From Penium margaritaceum (lineage: Eukaryota > Streptophyta > Zygnematophyceae > Desmidiales > Peniaceae), in NCBI GenBank assembly GCA_023375785.1, contig SZWC01014996.1:11661-36525 (forward strand): DNA of 24,865 bases, read 5' to 3'. The number at the start of each line of letters is the position of its first letter. Positions within the stretch are counted from its first letter, which is position 1. The notes under the pieces were generated by a model that did not search any database, was not told the origin of the DNA, and saw only the letters and a list, made by a program, of their open reading frames with translations. Both the position numbers and the translations under genes were made by a program. This document shows positions 17,763 through 24,865 of this stretch, in pieces.

Positions 17763-18469
17763 GGCTATGTCTGGAAACTCTCGGTTTCTTACTTAGAAAC
17801 GTGTGCGCTAGTGTTAGCGCCAGAAAGCAGCTGAAAACTGAAAGTGACTGATTCGGAATGAAGGAGCAACAATGGGAGACCCCTCCAAGTTCTAGCTCCC
17901 CCCCACTAGTGTAGAACTTGTTACTCAGCTGACCAACCAATCAGAAAGTAGTCCTATACCTATTTTCCGGCAGGCAGGGTTTTCTCGGTGAGCCCCGTCA
18001 GACGTCCGACAGCCAAAAACCCGGGCGTCGTCTGTTTTGCCTCAAAATTGGACCACACCATAGCACCAACGCTGCAAACGCGGTCATGCAGTCAGAATCA
18101 GCTAGAAAACTAGCAGCAAAGAGTTATGGCTACCCAAACCCAGGCAATACCTATGACGGTTTACGATGCCAAACACTGTGATGCTGCAAACGCGAAGGCA
18201 TAGTCGGAACAAGAGATTTGAGCACGCAGACAGCATCTGCGGTGGCAGTGACCACCGGCGGCCCGACCACCAAGGAGGCCTGCCGATGGAGCTGAGCTCG
18301 TCACCGGAGGGAGGAGGCTCCAACAAACTGCGAGTAGGCCTTAGCGTGCGTTGGCCCCACCGGCGGACACTCTAGCAGTGTGGAGTCTCGTTGTCAGTCA
18401 TTTGCACGCCGATATACAAAAGCCGGGAGAACACAATAGAGCATAATGAGAGATGCATGAAAAGCAACA
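17763..18469 (-). repeat. 3' LTR of element C, end missing
   Basis: On the minus strand it begins TGTTGC right after the purine tract and follows the LTR of A, including the GGCAGGG-like inverted repeat. It stops near 17763 before the final 110 bp or so, where the outer LTR of B follows. Confidence 0.82.
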
Positions 18470-18476
18470 CTCCCCC
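18470..18476 (-). other. Polypurine tract of element C
   Basis: GGGGGAG on the minus strand directly precedes the LTR start TGTTG. It is the best preserved of the three copies. Confidence 0.7.
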
Positions 18477-18576
18477 ATGACTCACAGGCGTAGTGCACAT
18501 GGGTGGGAAGAAACATAGTCAACAACCAGACTCCCCCAGGGCACGCAGAGACGCAGGCAGGAACAACGAGAGCCAC

Positions 18577-20524
18577 TCACGGACGCACGCCGACCGAACT
18601 CACGGCCTTCTTGAACGAGTCGCGCTTCAGGGCCTTGGTCAAGAAGTCCTCTAGCTGTTGTTCTGTCTCAACCCACACAATGCTGATGCTGTCGTAATAC
18701 AACATTGAACACACATACTGATACTCAATGTTGATGTGCTTTATACGTGTGTGATGCACGTTGTCATTTTCAGTGATGGCCATGGCACTCTCATTGTCAC
18801 AATGCAACGTGATGGATACAACGGACTGATGCAATTCGGACAACAGACGACACAACCGCACACTCTCACACGCGCTTGAGCCAAGGGCCACGTGTTCAGC
18901 CTCAGCATTGCTACATGCAATGCACCCTGCTTGCCACTACGCCAGGATACAACCGTGCTGCCGATTAGAAAAATCCGCCCTGTGCGGCTCTTACCGTCTT
19001 GACTGCCGGCTCATTCACTGTCAGTGTTGCCCATCGTGTCGACAGACGTCTGGCGGCGGAACATGAGACCTCGTTGAGGAGTCGAGACGACATAGCGCAA
19101 TACTCAGATCACGGCCTCAAAGTGGAGGTAATGTGGATCCTGAGAAAACTGAGCCAGGAGGTTGACGGTGAATGCGATGCTTGGGGGCGTCGTCGTCGCC
19201 AGGAACATCAGTGATCCGATGACTCGCAGATATGTGGTCACGTCAACTGACTCCCCCACAACAGCTGGGTTATGATTTTTCAGCTTCACCTGGCCATCAG
19301 GTGACATGGGTGAAGATGCGCTGGGCACGAGGGACAGGTCCTCGGCAAAGTGAGTGGATAGGGTATGCACATAGGCAGCTTGTTGAACGTGTTGAATGCC
19401 CTGGGAGCGATCATGCTCAAGCTTCATGCCCAGGAAGACTCGGGCAGACCCGAGATCCTTCATCTGGTAGGTAGTGTGCAATAGGCCCTTGATACGCTGG
19501 ATGGCACCCATGTCAGGCGACAGTTTGAGGAGATTGTCGACGTAGACCAGGACAGCGACGACGGTGTGGCCTCGTGGGCTGACAAACAGTGTGCGGTCAG
19601 CGGTGTTGCGCTGAAGGCCGCCACGAAGGACCGTGCTACTGATCTCCTTGTTCCTACACTGAGGCGACTGCTTTAGGCCGTAGAGGGCCTTCCGCAGCCG
19701 CTAGACTCTCCCAGTGCCGTCGTCGAAGCCTGGAGGCTGCACCATGTAGAGCTCCTCACCCTCCAGTGAACCATGGAGGAAGGCGTTACTCACGTCCATC
19801 TAATGCAGCTCCCATCCATGCTGGGTAACCAGGCTGAAGAGCGCCCAGCTCGTGGAAAACGAACCTACTAGGACAAAGATCTGGTTATAATCAACCCCAG
19901 GGACCTCAGCAAACCCTTTGGCCCTCAGCAAACCCCTTGCCTGTGAGGCGAGCCTTGTACTTGTCCAAGGAACTGTCGGGCTTCTATTTGCGCCGAAAGA
20001 CCCACTTGGCACTGATGGCCTTCAGACTTGGGGGGAGGTCGACGAAGTCATACACGTGGTGCTGTCGGATAGCAACGAGCTCGTCAACATAGGCAACAGC
20101 CCAGTGTGCGGCCTCAGGAGAGGCTCGAGCCTCACGCAGGGTAGCAAGGTCCTCCAGGCGTGCTATGGAGCGGACTGAGAGAGCGTGTGCATCTCGAGCT
20201 CCATGTAGGATGCGTGCGAGTACAGCCACGACAGCATGCCGATGCTCATGATGAAGCATGGCGTAGCCTAGTGTAGAGCCAGGATGAAGGTCTGCAATCA
20301 TGGCCGAAGTGGTTAGGCCGAGGGCCTTAGTGCCAATGTCCCCACTCACGACCGTAGGAGTGGAAGAGACAGGTGGCGTGACAGGGGGCCGAGACGCCAT
20401 TGGGTGAGGTACTGCGATCTGCGCGCGCATTGACGGTCTGGGTCGGAGGCTGCCACCTGGGCCATGCGTGTAGCGCGGCAAGGCAGGAGATGTCACCGAG
20501 TCTGAACGGCCGACGGAGGCGGAC
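18577..20524 (-). pseudogene. pol: Element C pol: reverse transcriptase and RNase H, broken
   Basis: The RNase H end (18891-18577) is open and shows HCDNESAMAITEND, KHINIEYQYV and the family C-terminus before the stop. RT landmarks are AKWVFRRK, KGFAEVPGVDYNQIFV (near 19860-19915), the [17 protein letters not shown] block and ALYGLKQSP. The catalytic loop at 19533-19544 reads YVDN: the second catalytic Asp is Asn. TAG stops replace Trp after RRK (near 19986), Gln before MDVSNAF (19800-19802) and Trp of RVWRLRKAL (near 19702). The segment 19511-19104 (palm end, MKDLGSARVFLGMKLE) is open. Confidence 0.88.
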
Positions 20525-21010
20525 GGGATTGCTGGCCGAAAGGGACCAGCGGATGACACTGGGGCTGCTGGCCCGGAGGGGCAAGCAGATGTAAATGGGG
20601 CTGCTGGCCCGGAGGGGCTAGTGGACACGTGTGGTGCTGCTGGCCCGGAGGGGTCGGCGGGCGCGACTGAGGTGGCTGCCCCGAAGGGACCAGTGGACGC
20701 GACTAGGACGACCAACCCGGATGGACCAGTGGACACGACTGGGGCGGTCGGCACGGAGGGACCAGTGGAGGAGACTGGGGCGGCCGGCCCGGAGGGATAT
20801 GTGGACGCGATTGGGGCGCCCGGCCCGGAGGGACCACTGGACGCGACTAGGGCGGCTGGCCCAGAGGGACAAGTGGACACAGCTGGGGCGGCTGGTCCAG
20901 AGGGACCAGTGGACACGACTGGGGCGGCTGGCCCGGAGGGACCAGTGGCTACAACTGGGGCGGCTAGCCCGGAGGGACCAGTGGGCGCAACTGGGGCTGC
21001 TTGCTTGCAG
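20525..21010 (-). repeat. 36-bp coding minisatellite, about 14 units (linker of C)
   Basis: The 12-residue unit (AAPVVSTGPSGP and variants) is repeated about 14 times on the minus strand, inside the uninterrupted frame 21582-19984 that joins integrase to RT. This frame proves that the repeat is translated as part of pol rather than being an insertion. Confidence 0.9.
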
Positions 21011-22437
21011 GGACAAAGTGATGTGCCTCCCGGAAGCGGCAGGATGGAGGACGGACTCACCACTCCCCCACGCGACGGGAGGGACACCAACGAGCCGGAG
21101 CGAACGAGATCGCGTGGAAACAACTCCTCAAATAAGAGGGCATCGCGAGACTTGACGATGTAGTGTCGGGAGGGATCCCAAAAGCGCCACGCCTTGGACT
21201 GACGAGAGACACCGAGAAAGGTGCAAGGATGCTCGCGGGGGGCGAGCTTGCCACCCTGTTGCGGGACGGGCAGCCACAAAATGGCCACGCACCCCCAGAC
21301 GCAAGCAAGGCGGAGGTCGGCGCATTGACCGCACCAGTGCTGGTACGGCGTGGATTGGCGGGGAAGGGGTCCGTGGGGAATCCTGTTCCAGACCCATGTC
21401 ATGTAGGCCATGGCTTCAAAATAGAAGCCATTGGAGAGGCCAGACTCAACCCGTATGGTGCGGACGGCGTCGGCCATGGTACGGTTCCACCGATCAAAGA
21501 CGCCCTTCTGGGTGAGCGTGTAGGGTGCGAGCGTTTCGTGGTGGATACCATGGGAGGTGAGGAAAGTTGTGGTCTCACCCATGTACTTATCATCGCGATT
21601 GGAGCAAAAGCGGTGAAGAGATCGACCACACTTGCGCTCCGCAAGGACAATCCAGTCCTAAATGACACGGGCGACATCACTCTTCTGCCGACGGCAGAAG
21701 ACCCAATGGTAGCGAGAGTAGTCGTTTGTGAGGGTGAGGACATACCGGCCGTGCTCTCCGACAGACTCGGTAGGGAGAGGACCCATGACTTCGGAATGGA
21801 CCAGGTCTAGAAGGGTGCATGCACGAGAGTTGGACAGAGGGTATGTGGACCGGTGCATTTTGCCTTGAGCACAATGAATACACTCTGTGGGGCACGAGAG
21901 AGAGAAAGTCTCTAGGTTAAGGCCTTTGGCTGGCTGGGTGCGAAACATGCTGTCTACGGCAGTAGAGTGGATGTGGCAAAAGCAGCGGTGCAAGATTTGA
22001 GTGTGTGCTATGGCGAGAGCGTGCTGGTGACAAACACGTGGCCCGTGGTGGCCGACGAGGAGGGAAAGGAAGGAGAGGACAGACGAGGTACGTGCCAAAG
22101 GTTGCCACGGACAGTGGCATGCAAAATGACAAGACCAGACGAGCGCAACGACACAGTGCCAATCCCACGCGAGTTCACAATGTCCATGCTCCTGCGGTCA
22201 AGGGTAGTGACCAACAGAAGGCTGAGCTCAAGACCTGGGACAAAGAGGACATCGGTCAAGAAGATATCACCGGCAGGACCACAGAAACGAACGACGTCAA
22301 CACCGCGGAAAGTTGTTACATGTCCGGAGCCAGTCCGGACCCCAAAGACATCGCCAACATGACCAAGCATACTACAGGCCTTGCGAGAGGCCTGTTGACA
22401 TGGTGTGCCCCTTGCCATGAGTGCCGTTGATCGTACT
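21011..22437 (-). pseudogene. pol: Element C pol: integrase and protease remnant, catalytic triad lost
   Basis: From 22418 the protease remainder (GDVFGVRTGSGHV, ITLTDVLFVPGLEL-like block) leads to the pre-integrase zinc region (HRCFCHIH, CPTECIHC) and the integrase core. Where A has the D, D, E triad, C reads HSE (Glu for Asp, near 21798), SNRDDKY (Asn for Asp at 21598-21600) and GVFDRW (Asp for Glu at 21493-21495). A TAG replaces the Gln of VIQDW near 21658. The C-terminal integrase region (TWVWNRIPHGPLP, FLGVSRQSKAWRFWDPSRHYIV) is otherwise well kept. The protease active site itself is degraded at the truncation point. Confidence 0.88.
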
Positions 22438-22579
22438 CCCTGGTTCGACCACTGAGGAGTGGTCGAACACCTGATCTGAATTTAGATTTGAATACCTTCG
22501 ATTTTTCCATGCAGGATCGAGCTTTGAATCGCTCGATTTGAGTGAGTATTCAGAAAGTTAGCCTAGTCCGAAAAACGGG
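22438..22579. other. Spacer between elements C and D, with palindrome
   Basis: About 140 A/T-richer bases matching neither flanking element. It holds a perfect 11-bp inverted repeat (22443-22453 with 22458-22468, loop GAGG) right at the C breakpoint, and a weaker one with arms ATCGAGC and GCTCGAT near 22517-22538. I see no gene. It may be original target DNA or the end of another transposon. Confidence 0.45.
22443..22468. repeat. Perfect 11-bp inverted repeat at the C breakpoint
   Basis: GTTCGACCACT, loop GAGG, AGTGGTCGAAC. It starts six bases beyond the last base that aligns to A and B, so it may mark how C was truncated. Confidence 0.7.
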
Positions 22580-22745
22580 TGTTGGGTGGGTGGAATCTGG
22601 TACCCGCCATGGGTGGTGGGATATTCCACTGCCAGGGATCCGACTTCATTCCTAATGGCCTCCAAATGCACCAGGGGCATGAATGAGGTGACCATAAGGA
22701 CCTCCTTGACCAGGATGAACTTCTTGTTGACTTCTGGGCGAAGAA

Positions 22746-22777
22746 AGGCGCTTCGACGGGTCATCGTCGAAGCGCCT
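22746..22777. repeat. Perfect 13-bp hairpin in the putative LTR of D
   Basis: AGGCGCTTCGACG (22746-22758) pairs with 22765-22777 around the loop GGTCAT. Its role is unknown. In this eukaryotic context I do not read it as a terminator. Confidence 0.6.
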
Positions 22778-22902
22778 CCCGTCGCCTAGAGTACAAGGCC
22801 AGGTGGGCGGCTCCACCAAGGGTTACTTCGACGGCCGTAGCAGGGGCTCTACTGCTCCGTTTTGGGCGTGCTTGGATGCGTTGGAAAGCTTAGATCACAG
22901 GC

Positions 22903-22908
22903 TATAAG
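22903..22908 (+). promoter_or_regulatory. Possible TATA box of element D
   Basis: TATAAG in the middle of the putative LTR, where a copia U3/R boundary would be expected. Single-motif evidence only. Confidence 0.3.
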
Positions 22909-23183
22909 GATCTGATGTAATCTTACTATGCTAAGAAACAAAAATGTATTTCAATTCAGATCTACTGAATGCGATGTGTTCTGCCCACTCACGTCCGTGA
23001 TCCTTGTGCTCCACACTCTTCACCATTGGTGTCCATTGGCTGCCCAAAAACTGGTAGCGTGCTTCAGTGAGAGCTAGGCATCCTTGAGGGTGCCTCCACA
23101 CCCACTAGAGCCAACAAAGGGTTATGGACCCACGTGCCTAGACGGACCCTAGCTCTTCAAGTTTTACGCTACCGCCGCGCGCC

Positions 23184-24863
23184 ATGGCAACGACCGAGCA
23201 AGAGAGCATTGGTGCCGTCTCCAAGTTTGATGGGACCGGCTTCCCCTTGTGGAGGTGGCAATTTGAGTTCTACCTTGATGACAAGGGCCTGCTTGAGCTG
23301 GTCAATGGTGAAGAGACCGCGCCTCCGGATACCGCGACGCCGGAGGAAGTGGACAAGTACAAGAAGCGCAACAAGAAGGCGCTTGCAGTGTTGGTGTTAG
23401 CGCTTGCTCCGCCGCAGCGCGCACTGATTCAAGGATGCACGGACGCCGCGAAGGCCTGGAAGAAACTCTGCACCATCTACCAGTCCACCAACCTCGCTAA
23501 CCAACTCTTCGTCTTCAAGAGGCTTGTCACCCTCCGAGCCAACGAAGGCGACGACATCATGGAGATCCTGCAGCAGATTGAGTCTCTTACTGCCCAGTGC
23601 GTAGCCACCGGATGGAAGGTTGACCCTCAGCTGCAAGCCATGATCCTCCTTCTGGCCTTGCCGGAAAGTTGGAGTCCCATGATCACCGTCGTAGGTGGCT
23701 GGTCCGCCGATGAGCTGAAGTACCCGAAGGTGGCTGAGTACGTCCGCAACGAATGGATGCGGCGTGGTGGGAGAGAGAGCGGGGCAACATCAAGTTCCGC
23801 CTATGCCGTCCACCTTCAAGGTGGAGGGGGAGGCAAGAAGGGGAAGGGTACCAAGCAGGGCACCAAGAAAGGTGACAACAAAGGGGAGTGCTACAATTGT
23901 GGCAAACAGGGCCACTATGCACGTGATTGCCCCAAAAAGAAGTCGGACCAACCCAGGAAGGGCGGGAAGAAGGACACCCAAGCCATGATGGCCAGGGAGT
24001 CTACCGACTTGACACATCCGGAAGTCATTGTGATCGACTCCGGATCAAGCCGCCACATACAATGCAATTGGGCAGCATTCGTCACCTACGGCGCCACTCA
24101 GCGGCGTATGACAGTGGCCAACGGCAAAACAGAGTTGGCCGCGGGTGAAGGCAATGTTTGCATTGAGTCGGTGGTGAACGGGAAAGTCATTCCGTGCACC
24201 ATCTACGACGTGCTCCACATGCCCAACTTTGGGGCAAATCTGCTATCCGTGAGCCGCCTTACCGACAAGGGGCTCCAGGTACTCTTCAACAAGAAGGAGG
24301 CCATCATCCGGAAGGAGGGGGATGGCGAGGTGATTGCACGTGGCAAGAGGGAGGAGGACTTGTACCTTCTTCGCACCAAGGTCCTTGCCGATGCGGTAAA
24401 GACTGACGCCGTCAATCTCGTGACAAAGGAGGAAGGAAATCTGGACCTATGGCACCACCGCCTATGTCACATTGCTCCCTCAACTGTGAGGGACATGGCA
24501 AAGAAAGAAGTGGTGCGGGGTCTTGAGGTCAAGGGCCTCGATGCAACCAAGAATGCCGTGTGCGAGCCATGCGTGGTGGGCAAGGCGACACGGCAGCCGT
24601 TTGACGGCAAAGGGACGCGTGCATCGGCGAAGTTGGAGGTGGTGCACACAGATGTGTGTGGACCGTTCGAGCCCTCCATTGGTGGGGCGCGCTACTTCAT
24701 CACCTTCATCGACGACCACAGCCGCAAGCTCTACCTCTACATCATCAAGAGGAAGAGCGATGTCTTGTCTTGTATGCAGGACTTTGTGGCGGCTGTGGAG
24801 CGGCAAACGGAGTTGAAGGTGAAGGCGTTCCGGAGCAACAACGGTGGCGAGTACGAGGGCTGA
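23184..24863 (+). CDS. Element D gag-pol polyprotein, N-terminal 559 codons (gag, protease, integrase start)
   Basis: The ATG at 23184 lies in a good context (GCGCCATGG). Residues about 1-215 form the gag of the TNT1-like (UBN2/Retrotran_gag) type, with FDGTGFPLWRWQFEFYL near the start. A Lys/Gly-rich stretch and the knuckle CYNCGKQGHYARDC (about residues 236-249) bind RNA. The protease shows VIDSGSSRHI (about 283-292). The pre-integrase zinc region has LWHHRLCHI and CEPC. The integrase core has VHTDVCGPFEPS with the first Asp, then RSNNGGEY where the family has RSDNGGEY, so the second catalytic Asp is Asn. A TGA at 24861-24863 closes the frame three codons later, two bases before the window end. 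It could be a true nonsense mutation or an edge effect. RT and RNase H are not in the window. Confidence 0.87.
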   Translation: MATTEQESIGAVSKFDGTGFPLWRWQFEFYLDDKGLLELVNGEETAPPDTATPEEVDKYKKRNKKALAVLVLALAPPQRALIQGCTDAAKAWKKLCTIYQSTNLANQLFVFKRLVTLRANEGDDIMEILQQIESLTAQCVATGWKVDPQLQAMILLLALPESWSPMITVVGGWSADELKYPKVAEYVRNEWMRRGGRESGATSSSAYAVHLQGGGGGKKGKGTKQGTKKGDNKGECYNCGKQGHYARDCPKKKSDQPRKGGKKDTQAMMARESTDLTHPEVIVIDSGSSRHIQCNWAAFVTYGATQRRMTVANGKTELAAGEGNVCIESVVNGKVIPCTIYDVLHMPNFGANLLSVSRLTDKGLQVLFNKKEAIIRKEGDGEVIARGKREEDLYLLRTKVLADAVKTDAVNLVTKEEGNLDLWHHRLCHIAPSTVRDMAKKEVVRGLEVKGLDATKNAVCEPCVVGKATRQPFDGKGTRASAKLEVVHTDVCGPFEPSIGGARYFITFIDDHSRKLYLYIIKRKSDVLSCMQDFVAAVERQTELKVKAFRSNNGGEYEG

Positions 24864-24865
24864 TC

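Larger units (their letters stand above)
17763..22437 (-). mobile_element. Element C: third copy of the family, 5'-truncated
   Basis: On the minus strand it has the 3' LTR (without its last 110 bp or so), purine tract, RNase H, RT, repeat linker, integrase and part of the protease. Homology to A and B stops at about 22437, just at the protease active-site region, so gag, leader, primer site and 5' LTR are absent. The copy has lost all three integrase catalytic acids and the second Asp of the RT loop. Confidence 0.9.
22580..23045 (+). repeat. Putative 5' LTR of element D (boundaries uncertain)
   Basis: TGTTGGGTGGG at 22580 is a typical copia LTR start, and a TATA-like GCTATAAGG lies at 22901-22909. 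The end is unclear: CA at 23045-23046 precedes TGGTAGCG at 23052, which could be a primer site but matches initiator tRNA only at its first bases, and TTGGTGTCC near 23027 is an alternative. No second LTR is in the window to compare. Confidence 0.35.
22580..24865 (+). mobile_element. Element D: distinct copia-type element, open frame, cut by window end
   Basis: A 559-codon open frame gives a TNT1-like gag, CCHC knuckle, protease and integrase start in copia order. No part of it aligns to the A/B/C family beyond shared motifs. The lack of stops before the window edge marks it as much younger. The 600 bp before the ATG should contain its 5' LTR and leader. Confidence 0.85.

Noticed and set aside
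22746..22777. Rho-independent terminator
   Set aside because: The hairpin has no T-run and the sequence is eukaryotic retrotransposon DNA.

Overview
This 24.9-kb window is built almost entirely of decaying Ty1/copia-type LTR retrotransposons. I see no host cellular gene, tRNA, rRNA or CRISPR array. Three features point to a eukaryotic nuclear genome, most likely of the green lineage (land plant or streptophyte alga): copia polyproteins in the order gag, protease, integrase, RT, RNase H; a primer-binding site TGGTATCAGAGC of the initiator-Met-tRNA type; and a fourth element resembling the plant TNT1 group. The species cannot be fixed from sequence alone.

Layout. (1) Element A, plus strand, 1-9010: an LTR element whose 5' LTR is cut by the window start. 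It has a long triplet-rich leader, a frameshifted gag, a heavily broken pol and a full 3' LTR. (2) Element B, minus strand, 9011-17762: a second copy of the same family. Its 3' LTR is interrupted exactly where the 3' LTR of A ends, so A appears to have inserted into B. (3) Element C, minus strand, 17763-22437: a third relative lacking gag and its 5' end, fused LTR-to-LTR with B at about 17762. (4) Element D, plus strand, from about 22580 to the window end: a different and much younger copia family with an open 559-codon gag-protease-integrase frame that runs to the window edge.

How the parts work together. In the living A/B/C family a host polymerase would start in the LTR. The initiator-tRNA site would prime reverse transcription, and one long gag-pol frame would supply capsid, protease, integrase and RT/RNase H. 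Two features look family-specific. One is a 12-residue Pro/Ala/Gly/Ser tandem repeat between integrase and RT, with about 18, 12 and 14 units in A, B and C. The other is a leader of about 1.8 kb with AGC-type triplet tracts, paired stem-loops near the primer site, and two arrays of TGACGTCA-like palindromes at conserved 12/20-bp spacing. All three copies are dead: stops are mostly TAG, there are several frameshifts, and catalytic residues are lost.

Assembly warning. Three single N bases (4411, 12543, 16894) are each flanked by a direct duplication (273, 387 and 336 bp) ending precisely at the N. They look like unmerged contig overlaps, and they create false frameshifts, a false second primer site and false ORFs.
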